Below are positions 45,471-56,064 of a stretch of DNA of 64,000 nucleotides, piece by piece. Both the position numbers and the translations under genes were made by a program. This DNA is from Meconema thalassinum (Eukaryota > Arthropoda > Insecta > Orthoptera > Tettigoniidae): contig OX336391.1 of NCBI GenBank assembly GCA_946902985.2, forward strand, positions 196,976,289 to 197,040,288, in the 5' to 3' direction. Within the stretch, counting starts at the first letter, position 1. Each line of letters starts with the position of its first letter. The notes beneath the pieces were generated by a model. It was not told where the DNA came from. It did no database searches and saw nothing but the letters and a program-made list of their open reading frames with translations.

Positions 45471-46724
45471 GTCTTCCTTCTACAAACTAATCTAAGAAGT
45501 TACAGGCAGTAGCTAGTAGATGGGATAATAATTTCTAAGTTCAGTACCATTAAAATAAATAGTTTTATACTCGTATTTCGGTGCTTATTGCCTTGATATT
45601 TATCAGCCGTGATTATTACACTTACTAAGTTTGCTGACAGGTTTTCTTGTATTTTGTTATAGGACAGAGACTGTCTGTGGGTGTCACTGTAAGTTTGGTA
45701 GTGTTTTGTAGAGGTATTCGTCTTGCATATTTGGATCTGTGATGCTCACTTTACGAGCGAAACATTTACGGTAATCCTTTAGTTTTCTTCTTCTTCTCCG
45801 TCAATAGTCCGTAACAATATATAAATCTTAACCACATGCAATTTATATCAGGTTAGTTTTTACATATCCAGTATTTAGATTGATGTTTGTGTTGACCGAC
45901 TGAGAGCTACTGTAAAGTATTACTTGTTAATAAGGCAACACTGAAAAATGGATTCAAAGCTGTCTTTAAATTCATCAAGACTCTCTCCTAACTTTAATAC
46001 AGACATTTTGCAAGTGATTTTTATTTTATTTTTCATGAATCTCTGTTCAAATGGTATAATTTTAACAGAATTTTCATGGACATTTCCGTGTGGTTAAATT
46101 AAATTTTAATCTTCTTCTTCTTCTTCTTCTCCATCATGATTAATCCCACTTATGTGGGGTCGCTGATACGGATATTCCTCCTCCTCGTTGTTCTATCCCG
46201 ATCATTTCCTCCACAAGCCCCCGCTGTGTCCAAATATAACACATATAAGGAGGAATTATTTTTAAAACTTACAGCTTTGTAGGTTGACAAGTTCTGGAAG
46301 GAAATGACAGTTTTATATCTAGAAATACATTTCAGTGAGACATTGGAATCAAAACATTTTCCGACTCTTAGATCATACCAGCAACATGAGATTCCTCTTT
46401 TTTCCAGTTGAAGCATCCATTTTGTGGTTATTCCATGCCCTTTCGTCTTTCCTTCTATCGCAGCCTCTTTCCTAAAAGTTGCATTCTTTTGTGTATTTGC
46501 TAATAGGCAAAACAAAAAACAGAAATTTCAGTTGCTGTTTTTTTTTAAATTGGGCTTTCGATTGTGGGTCAGTTTACGGAAAGTAGCCTCAAGAATGAGC
46601 TATGAAATGAATGAATTTACGGTAGAGGTCTTTATATTAAGATGGCGCAAAACAACATTAAAGAAGTGTTTGAAGATTGTCGGTATTCCAGAGCCCCTTA
46701 AGAATTACAGCTAACGGAATTACT

Positions 46725-47112
46725 GGAACGGGGTCTACTCAGCCTCGGGTGGCCCAAATGAGTAGAGGAGGTTCGATTCCCCCTCAGCCATCCTCGAAGT
46801 GGTTTTCCGTGGTTTCCCACTTCGTCTTCGGGAAAATGCCGGGATGGTACCTTCTTCAAGGCCACGGCCGCCTCCTTCCCTCTTCCTTGCCTATCCATCC
46901 TAACCATCCCTTACCTTCCCTCATGAGGCCCCTGTTCGCTTTGCAGGTGAGGCCGCCTGGGCGACGTGCCAATCCCACCTCACCAGTTGTATCCCTTCCG
47001 ATTCGATGTTCCCAGCTCTAGGACACTGCCCGTAGAGGCGGTAGTGGTGAGTTCCCTCGCTGAGTCCGTGGGTTCCACCAACCTGGAGGGTAAACGACTA
47101 AAAAAAAAATTA
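46725..47112 (+). mobile_element. SINE, 5'-truncated copy
   Basis: Begins inside the body (tggaacggggtctactcagc) and runs to an A-rich tail (aaaaaaaaa at about 47101). It contains cgggatggtaccttcttcaa at about 46841-46860, the uninterrupted form of the site into which E4 inserted in the sister copy. Short open frames on both strands here are not genes. Confidence 0.8.
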
Positions 47113-47523
47113 TAAACTATTTAATTTTACCTAAGTCAATATTTATTTCATTGAAAACCGTACCGGCTTAGGTCACATCGTGACCTTCTTCAGCTGGTTA
47201 TGATGAGTAACCATGCCAAAAGTTCACATAGTAAATTAAAAAAGAGACGAGCCTTACAGTAGTCGCATATGATGTGTAACATCTGACATAGAAGAAACCT
47301 CACGTGAAATTGTTGATACACCGGTATTTTCTACTGTTATTGGCACAAATATTAATCTATTGTAAAAGGGAGTGTTTTACAGATATTATAGTTTATAATA
47401 CGGAACTCATTTTATTAGATGATTTGTAGCTTCTACCAGCACTAGCCTAAATAAAGATTACGATATGGATCAACTAGATTAATAGACGCGACACCGCTCA
47501 TAACCTTACATTCCTTATAAACA

Positions 47524-47752
47524 AGTCCTCCGTAGCGTAGCGGTCAGCATGGTTAGCTGCCGTCCCGGAGGTCCTGGGTTCGATTCCCGGCTCTGCCACG
47601 AAATTTGAAAAGTGGTATGAGGACTGGAACGGGGTCTACTCAGCCTCGGGTGGTCCAAATGAGTAGAGGGGGTTCGATTCCCACCTCAGCCATCCGCGAA
47701 GAGGTTTTCCGTGGTTTCCTACTTCGTTTTCGGGCAAATGGCGGGATGGAAC
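47524..47752 (+). mobile_element. tRNA-derived SINE, 5' half (split by E4)
   Basis: Head gtcctccgtagcgtagcggt with B box ggttcgattcccgg, then the body up to gcgggatggaac, where E4 begins. The remainder continues at 60916. Together they make one SINE of roughly 510 bases. Confidence 0.85.
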
Positions 47753-47955
47753 TGAGCCAGTATTTTGCTGTATACTTGAACCCTGATACGACAGCGAGAC
47801 GTATTTTGAAATTATTGTTTGGCATTAATTTGGCTGCAGGCTTGAGGAGCAATACACTCGTCATTCACTTAGGAGATAGATAGGCAATCCCGCCATGCTC
47901 TTGATCACGTGGACATGACATGCTCACTAACTTATTTCTGCAACTGTCTGATGCA

Positions 47956-47963
47956 TATATAAG
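47956..47963 (+). promoter_or_regulatory. Predicted TATA box of E4 LTR
   Basis: TATATAAG 203 bases into the LTR; the same site in the other LTR is 57829-57836. The start would be near 47985, making U3 only about 230 bases. Confidence 0.55.
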
Positions 47964-48015
47964 ATGATAATCGACAGAGTACGATTGTCAACCTCGATAC
48001 AAGGAGAGATGTATC

Positions 48016-48327
48016 ATGGGTAGACTGCCAGCTGTGGCGTGTCTGCGAGCAGTTCTGAAATCACAGACACATGAGTTTTGTGACACACGGAGTGAACGTG
48101 CTATCGGCTCTGTAAGAAAAGTTTCGTTAAACACGCAGTCGTACGAGTGTACTCTAATCACGGCGCGGAGCGAACAGGCGGATTGCTTCATAGCAACATG
48201 CGGTTGTTCGTATTTCTGGCGTGTTTGGCATAACCCAGAAAATAGATATATGCGAGTGAGCTTAGTTATTGCATGGACTTGTCAGTACAAACTCCACGAT
48301 GAGGAAATCTACTTCATATATGGTTGA
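48016..48327 (+). CDS. Hypothetical 103-residue frame in E4 5' LTR
   Basis: ATG-initiated frame about 30 bases downstream of the expected transcription start, so it would be the first long frame on the element RNA. It has about seven Cys, no recognised domain, signal peptide or clear membrane segment. The copy in the other LTR (57889-58200) has the same length with two residue changes. Because LTR copies are identical at insertion, this is weak evidence for function. It could be a real leader protein, an antisense shadow, or chance. Confidence 0.25.
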   Translation: MGRLPAVACLRAVLKSQTHEFCDTRSERAIGSVRKVSLNTQSYECTLITARSEQADCFIATCGCSYFWRVWHNPENRYMRVSLVIAWTCQYKLHDEEIYFIYG

Positions 48328-51040
48328 AATGCAGGAAAGCATTAGTATTATCAAGAACAATACGACTGGACTTTATTGTGAGAATCTAGCTGCTGTAGCA
48401 ATGTTGGGCTAAGCAGATAGTACAGGAATGCAATGCAGAGGCAGGATTGATCATTTGGAATGACAACCTTATAAATACTACAATGAAGAAAAAGAAACGA
48501 TTGTAGGCGTTCGTTCTGATCCAGGGGTTTTGAAGTACATGAGAATGAAGAAACAACTCCAAATGAACGAAACTACTTTACTGATAACGTCGAGGGAGCC
48601 TTTTACTAGTAATATGTAGGAACTCCTTTCGTAGACAGTGGATTTCGAGTTAGGAGGAAGTTGGTTCAACGACTTACAGCTCCAGCCATGGACTACTCAG
48701 GGATGAGGGTCCAGTTCCTGAAAGGAATGTATATTCCTTTACTTTCTTCAATCTCAACCAGAACATCGCCCAAGGTAGCTGGAAAACTTTTCTTTCTTGT
48801 AGACAGTAGACTTTGTCGCTTTTAGTTCGTCACTTTTCACCAATATTTTATTAAATAGTATGAATTTCATTCGAAGACTAGATTTGGTTCTTTGTATCAT
48901 TTATGTCGGAGAGTGTAATTTATTTAGTAGTTAACAGTAAACGTAATGCTATTTAGAGCATTACTTGTGTTTTTTTTTGAAAATTTTGGAAATAAAACCA
49001 AGCATTGAATTTTGTTTGGTAGACATCTGCAGCATAATTAGGACCAAGACGACGATATTTTTGTATAAGAATAGCGATTAGGAAGAAGATGGCCACACAC
49101 ACGTGCACTTGAACTATTCCAAAAATATTTCAGTGATACTCTTCGTTTGGACTTATGACATTCTAGTAGACATTTCTTTCTTATAGAAATGATAGTTCAT
49201 TTTCATCATTATTTTCCATGGGTATGGAATCGTAGAAATCGTCCAGCGAGAACAATTGTGAATTGATTGTCGAGGCATTTGTAGCCTACTTTCATATTTC
49301 TTTTAGATTAGAGATTTTTTTTAACTGAAACTTTAGTTCGTTCAGTCTTCAGCTTGTGTTATTTTAATTCGTTTTTGGTAGGCTCTTGGCTAGATCATCG
49401 TTTGATTTAATGGTTTGCGTGTATCTATTGATACGATAATAGACTCCTTTCCATGGTGTAAATCTCACGTGTTTTCTTCTGAGTAGTTAAGCCGTTTTTC
49501 GAGTTTGGATAGGCGAAACTGAACCGACTATTTTACTAGTGCCTGTCTACGATTTTTTTATATATAAGTTATTATGGAAATAATTATACATATATATAGG
49601 AATAGTGAACTAAATTAACAGTTCAAACAAGTATAACAGAATTTGTCATAGACTTAAATGACGATAATTTATGGAAGTAGATAATACAACTTATCTAATA
49701 AATCGTTGCAACTTGTTGAGTGAAGTTGGGAAAGAGGTACTCTGTGACACTTCTATATTCGTCTACGATAAGGCGTGATATCTTCAGAGTAATTATTGAA
49801 AGGTTTTGAGTTTAATTACGTTTGGGAAAAATTCTTGACAGCTTTGGAAAGCTGAATTAATGTATTGCAATTTAATGAATACGAATTTATTGTGCTAATG
49901 AAGCGAATATTTGACATCAATGGATGGTCAACATTAATATTGTATAATGTACTCGAAGTCTTATGTGTAGACATTAACGTAGTCTTTCGTTTTGTAAGAG
50001 CGAAATTAGCTTTTGAGCTATCACTAATTTGAATGGGAAGTTGTTGTGAACGTGAATTGGAATCACGAATGTTTCTCTTAAATGTCAGTATTAATTCAAG
50101 TAACCCTACGTTTTTATTCTTGCCTATTAAGATTTGCCGGAGATGGATTGCTTATATCGTGATACACATATTTAAGTGACACAGCTACATTTCGAATAAC
50201 TTTAATTAATTCATGCAATATAATACATTTGATATTTCAGTGATTTTAACAAAAATATACTTCATTCATTGAAGCATCTGGATAGTTAATAAACTATTTT
50301 CTAACTTGTAACACTATTCGATTATCTTAATTGATTGTTGAATGCAACAAATTAAGAGAATTATAACCTTGAGATATACTTGTCGAATTAAATGGAAATG
50401 GGCAGCGACAATAACAAAATCCTAACTAAGGATATAATCTGTATATAAAATGTAAGATACGTATAAATTTTTAATAGGGGTATAGCATCAGTGAATGATT
50501 TAATATTGTATTTTTCATGTAATGTGTTCAATGAATGAGATATTTAAATACTGCGATTTAGAGCAGTAAGTTGGGGCCTTATTATAGGCGTTTATTGAAA
50601 CTATTTTCGTCATTTGATTTAGAGAAGCTTTCTTCATTTTTGTCTAATTGACAGACATACTCCATTTGCCAGTTAATAAACTGATTTTTTTTTTAAATCT
50701 TTGAACGACTGGTGTTTTCTATTAGAAAAGGGAGTGCGTTAGGAGGACCAGTGGGTGGTTTTTTCTTGCGTTTGCTTAAAATTAACGCCCGAGATACTTT
50801 CGTTTTCTTTTAGAGTCTTTTGTTCGAGTTCTTTTAAGAGCTTCGTTTCATTGTAATATATACACCACTGGCATCTTCGTATCGCATTCTTTAATATCGA
50901 CGTATCCTAATCCCTGGTTGATCCTAGTTGGTAGACTTTGAGGGGTTATTTCAGCTGGGAACTTCCAGAATCTACGATCCAGCTTTTCCATCGGATTTCA
51001 ACAGGTAAGACCACGTGGATTACGGGTACATCTATATATA

Positions 51041-51060
51041 TGTCGTCCCAACCTATGGGG
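51041..51060 (+). other. E4 primer-binding-like site
   Basis: TGTCGTCCCAACCTATGGGG, 10 bases after the LTR end. It resembles the TGGCGCCCAACGTGGGG type with changes. Position and sequence are shared in outline with E3. Confidence 0.4.
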
Positions 51061-51727
51061 ATTTCGAATTGGCATTCTCGAGTTTTCCAATGCTAAACCC
51101 ATGTGTGAGAATCCATTTTTATGAGGTTATTGAGTTTAGCAGTTTTCGAACGATGTAGACGTTAGCAAAATTTTCTTTGGCACTGCTACGATTATACACG
51201 TCGAATTCGTTGGGAATTCACGTTTCTTCAAAACGTGAAGATGAGTTTACTCAATCTACCTGGCATACAGATAGAATTATCGCCATTGCTTAAATTTATT
51301 TGTTTTGTGTGTGCCTAGTAAAATGTAATTTGATTGATTACGACATGATCATAAAAGACATTTCTAGGAATTTTTTATGGATCAGCGTGGTCAGATGGGA
51401 CATGACATGGGGCCATTTTTCACTCCATGCTTGTCGGCCATTTCGTGTTAGTCACCGGCGATGATTATTTGTAGATCATCTGTAGTGATAGAATCAATTT
51501 CTTTAATAATAAAATAAATAATTCAGCATCTCAACTTTAATTTAAACCGTTTCTAATATAAATCACCGTCGTTGCATTCCTCCTCTTTTCTTATAGACTT
51601 AATTTATATAATAAGTTTAGGAGCAAAACGAAATACAATGCTTGTATTGGTGAAAAGGGTCATTCTAAATGTGTCAATTCTGCTATTTATGTATTGCATT
51701 CCTGTGTTTTCTATAATTGTATTTATC

Positions 51728-52378
51728 ATGACAGCTGTGTCAAATGAGGACATTGCCAATTTGTTGACGGCAATACAGGAGAAGATGGGCAGTCACACCA
51801 ATGAATTAGCTGAGATCAGGAGTAATTGCCAAACTAGTTTTGACAATATCAACGCCATTGTCAATAAGAATACTGAATTAGTTCTGGAATCTGTAGGGGA
51901 GAATTTGAAGGCAGAGATTAGTCAAATGAACTTGTCCCTCAAATATCTTCAAGATAGTAATCGCAAGATTTCAGCTAAAACTATAGATATAAAAGAAAAG
52001 ATAGATGATATAGAAACGGGCATCGACAGTGTGACGGCCTATGTCAGGCTTGTTCAACTTGATATTAGTAATATTAATGTAGAAGTTAGCCATGTTAGAT
52101 CTAATGTTGCATCATTAGAAGTAAGAGCCATAAGCACTGAAAATAAATTAGATTCAACTGAAGGCAAATTAGATGCAGCTCAAGTTGATATAACTGCAAT
52201 GCAGGATAAAATAAATTCAACTGAAAATAAAATAGATTCGACTGAGAAAAAGATAGATGCCACCCAGGCTAAAATTAACCTAACAGAAGACATTGTAACT
52301 GGTATACTATCTAGTATTTCTACCATAAAGGAGGATGTTAGAAATATTAAATCGGAACTAGACAGTAACCAAAAATAA
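51728..52378 (+). pseudogene. E4 Gag coiled coil, first part
   Basis: The probable start is the ATG at 51728 (MTAVSNEDIANLL), which matches the E1 and E2 starts in spacing; the open frame itself extends upstream to 51572 without a convincing start. The product is coiled coil with DSTENKIDSTEKKIDATQ-like repeats near its end. It stops at TAA 52376-52378, and the same phase continues after the stop. Confidence 0.75.
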
Positions 52379-52405
52379 AATAAAAATAGCTTAGATGCAT
52401 TTCAA

Positions 52406-53068
52406 TTGCAGTTTTCAAACGAAGCAATTACAACGCAAGAAACTCTAGCCAAATTAGAGGGTGATATGGCCCAACTTAAGGAAAAGGTTGAAGAACACAA
52501 CAAGGTCTTGAGAAAGGATATAGAGATCGATCTCAAGGCTATTGTTAACGATCAAGTGACCATCTTAAGAGGGGAAATGACAAAAATAAATGAAGACGTC
52601 ATTAAAAGTATTAAGTCAGATTTTGAATTAAAGATTAACAGAACGGAAATAAGACTTAACCAAGATATTTCCCAGGCTAGAAAAGACACTGATAAACGAG
52701 TCGATTCAGTACAGACTATGCAGGTCGAAAGCGTCACTGTTCTTAGGGAGGATATAGAAACGCAGATTAAAGGCGTAATTCTGAAAGTAAACCAAGTTAA
52801 GATAGATCTAAACTCAGATCTTGAAAAGAAAACATCGGAATTAAACGAGATTAGACAAGAGTTGCAAACGTTCAGTTTAAAGGATCACATAGATATAAAT
52901 AAATTAAGAGAGGAAATCAAGTCACAATTGGACGCGTTGGGGAAACCTATACATTCCGATGGGGAAGGAACGGTACACTATTTAAGGGACAGGATGGATA
53001 CCACCACTCCAGCTAGAAACTATTTAGCGAGGTTGAATAAGGCACGTGAAACAGAACAGTCAGGCTAG
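52406..53068 (+). pseudogene. E4 Gag coiled coil, second part
   Basis: 220-residue frame in the same phase as 51728-52378, separated from it only by an in-frame stop. Coil-type composition continues (KLEGDMAQLKEKVEEHN). It leaves frame near 53050, just before the capsid part. Confidence 0.75.
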
Positions 53069-53390
53069 ATCAGAGATCCCAAATGAGGCTACATCAGAAA
53101 TAAATCCCAGAGATTTTAGGACATCAACCCCTAATAACAGATCTAATGTCATGATAGTGAGGAATTACGAGGAGAAAATTAAGAAATTTTCAAATACGGA
53201 GGGCTTAACTCCCATAGAATTCATTAGAAATCTACAGGATCATTTTGCGGAACATCATGTTACAAGGGACAGAGAACTGCGGATTGTTGAGAAGCATCTG
53301 GCAGATGCACCGCTAAATTGTTTTTGCGCTTTCCGATACACTTTCGATAACTTCGAACAGTTTTCGGAAGCATTTATTAAAAGATTCTAG
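53046..53390 (+). pseudogene. E4 Gag capsid, N-terminal half
   Basis: 114 residues with the capsid start (KIKKFSNTEGLTPIEFIRNL) and a block CFCAFRYTFDNFEQF...FIKRF equivalent to WFRSFRYTF...FLKRYW in E1. A TAG at 53388-53390 sits where E1-E3 have Trp. Confidence 0.8.
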
Positions 53391-53972
53391 TCGATAGAGA
53401 TACAACACGCAGTGAGGGCGGAAGTATATTCAAGGAAGTATAGTAGTACTGGACCCACCAGTTACTCTGAATTCTTCACATCTCAGTTAGCCCGCCTTAG
53501 ATATCTTCAACCCCCACTGAGACAGGAGTAAATTCTCGAGACAATTTCACGCCAGTTACCGGTGAAAGTTAGAAGGAATTTAATCTCATCAGGCGTAGAG
53601 GATTTAGCGGCAATGGACGACTTGCTGCGTAGGCTCGACCATACTTCTCTGTCGCCTACCATAGTCAAAAGCGGAAGGACGGAAACTAAGACCGTGAACG
53701 CGGTAGTCATTGATCAAACTCAACAAACAGAATGGTCAAATAGGACAGAATCTAGATGGGAAGGTCCGATGAGGAACAGTAGAACGTATAGTCGAAGGTT
53801 TGATGATAGAAACAACCAGCGACCATATGGAAACTACCAACAGAGATATGACCGAGACCGGGATAGTCCTAACCAAACAGATCGTAATCAAGAAAGATAT
53901 AAACCTTACGAAGGTAGAAATAGGAATGACAGGTATATGAATGGAAATCAGGAAAGAACAATACCAACCTAG
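53391..53972 (+). pseudogene. E4 Gag capsid C-terminal half and basic tail
   Basis: Same phase as the preceding piece: SRKYSSTGPTSYSEFF, a TAA near 53529, then ISRQLP and an Arg/Asn/Tyr/Asp-rich tail with no CCHC knuckle. It shifts frame near 53950 into the long protease-RT frame. Confidence 0.8.
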
Positions 53973-55260
53973 GAACAACAGGTATCGAGGTTATCAGAAC
54001 AATAACCGATACTACGATAATAGGGATAGCCAAGGCCAGTATCAGCAACAGAACAGAGGTCAACAAGGGTTTGCCAGATACAAAAACTACCGAGACAAGA
54101 ACTATCATAACCAGGAAGATAAAGAACAGTCTAGAAAGGACAGGGATAGGCGTGAAGACAGGAAGGATCGAAGGGACACAGAAAGTGAGCCAGAACCTAA
54201 CACTAGCCATCACACTAGTGACAATGAAAGGGGTTCACAAGAAAAAAACGCCAATTACGAAATCCCGGAAGGATTAAACAGCCAGCCGTCTCCATTTGAC
54301 ATAATTATACAAGATGTTTATGAGGTCACGGACGAAGATTTGTTGTACGAAGAAAAGGAAGGAATTGTGAGCGAACGAGCTGAATTGCCTATCATTGAAA
54401 TCTCTGTGGGTAAACAATATTGTAGGTCTCTCATAGACACGGGAGTGGTCATTTCAATCATGTCCGAAGATTGCTTTTTGAAATTAGAAAAGGAACAACA
54501 ATTTACCACGTTGCCAGCTTCATCGATCAAAGTTAGAGGACTATTTCAGGATAAGTCGATGAAATGTAAATTACAAGTCCAGATGAAGTTCAGTATAAAT
54601 GAAAGATGTTTTGAACATATTTTTGTGGTGCTCAAAAATATCAACTTCGAAATAATCCTAGGGATTGATTTTATTACCCGTGCCAGAATCACCATTGACA
54701 TGGACAGGAGAATTATCAGGTTCCCAGAGAAAACTATTAGGAAGATAGTACCTGAAGATATTGATTCCAATGAGGATGTGGAAAATTTGATCAGGGAAGA
54801 AGTTTTAGAAAATATAATAAACCAGGCCGAGCAAGAAAGAGAGCATTATGCACTTTACGTAGAGGGATTTACAGAAATAGAAAAAGAATTCAAAGACTTG
54901 ATCGAGGCGTTTACTGATATCTTCGATGATAAGCCAGGCCTAATTAAAAACTTCAAATATCAGATTAGATTAAACGATGACACTCCATACCAGGCCAAAC
55001 TGTATCCCATTCCGGATAAATATTATGAAGAGGTCAGGGAGATCAATAAGAGAATGGAAGCAGAGGGAATCATTAAGAAACAATCCTCTTCCTACTTAAA
55101 CCCTATTACGGTGGTAAAGAAAAGCAATGGTGAGCTTCGTCTATGTTTAGACGCTAGGAATATAAATTCCCGGATATTTTTAGAAATGGACCGACCTCCC
55201 AAAATCAGAGGTTTGTTACGGAAATTTAAAGACAAGGCATGTTTCAGCGTACTCGATTGA
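53941..55260 (+). pseudogene. E4 basic tail, protease and start of RT
   Basis: 439-residue frame. It begins in the Arg/Asn/Tyr/Gln-rich Gag tail, continues through an acidic linker to the protease (SLIDTGVVISIM, where Val replaces the usual Ser/Thr after DTG; ILGIDFI), and enters RT (IKNFKYQIRLNDD, LCLDARNIN). It ends at TGA 55258-55260, at the place equivalent to IDMTSS in E1. The downstream frame is in the same phase, so only the stop interrupts. Confidence 0.88.
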
Positions 55261-56064
55261 ACAGCATCCTTCTATCAAGTAGAACTTGCCGAGGACAGCA
55301 GGCAGTACACAGGGTTTCTGTTTGACCAAACAACCTTCGTGTTCTGTCGTGTACCGTTCGGTATGATAAATAGCGATCCAGCGCTCATTAGGGCTCTCGA
55401 CAGTAAGCTTTCTGATGAAGTCAAACGCAGCGTCACGTGCTACATTGACGATCTCATCATCGCTTCAGTTAATGTTCAAGAACATCTGAAAGAACTTAGA
55501 AAGTTGTTCCTAGAGCTTCAAGAGGCCAATATTAAGGTCAACTACGATAAATGTCACTTCATGAAGGAACGTATAAATTTCCTAGGCCACTCTATAGATC
55601 AATACGGTTATCATCCCAATCTTAAGAAGATTGAGGAAATTGCAAAATTCCCTAGACCAAAAAGAATCAAGCACCTACGCCAATTCCTTGGGATGTGCCA
55701 ATTTTTGAGTAGTCACTGCCCAGGATACTCAGTGACCATGGCACCGTTATATGAACTGCTGAAGAAAAATAATCGGTGGAAGTGGACGGACTTAACTGAG
55801 CAGGCCTTCGAGAATGCGAAGACTATGTTGAAGGAATGCAATAAGTTAGAGTATCCGGAATTTAGCCGCACTTTTTATATTGAATCTGACGCTTCCAGAG
55901 TAGGTTTAAGTGCGGTCCTGTATCAAAAGGATGAACAGGGGGATAAGCACTACATTGATTTTTACAGCAGGAAATTAAAGCCTCATGAGGAAAATTATTT
56001 CACTACAGAGCTTGAGGCTCTGGCCTTTGTCTCAGCTTTGAAGAAGTGGAAAAAATACTTCTAG
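55261..56064 (+). pseudogene. E4 RT and RNase H N-terminal half
   Basis: Continues after the stop with TASFYQVEL, then FGMINSDPALIRALD (Ser-Asp in place of the usual Thr-Ala-Gly), the catalytic box CYIDDLIIAS, the thumb (FLGHSIDQYGYHPN) and RNase H (ESDAS, TELEAL). It ends at KKWKKYF* where a frameshift leads into the next frame. Confidence 0.88.

Larger units (their letters stand above)
47753..51030 (+). repeat. E4 5' LTR (3278 bp)
   Basis: Direct repeat of 57626-60915, roughly 1-2% different by eye. TATA box near 47956; AATAAA at 48991, about 1 kb downstream, is a possible polyadenylation signal. Confidence 0.95.
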
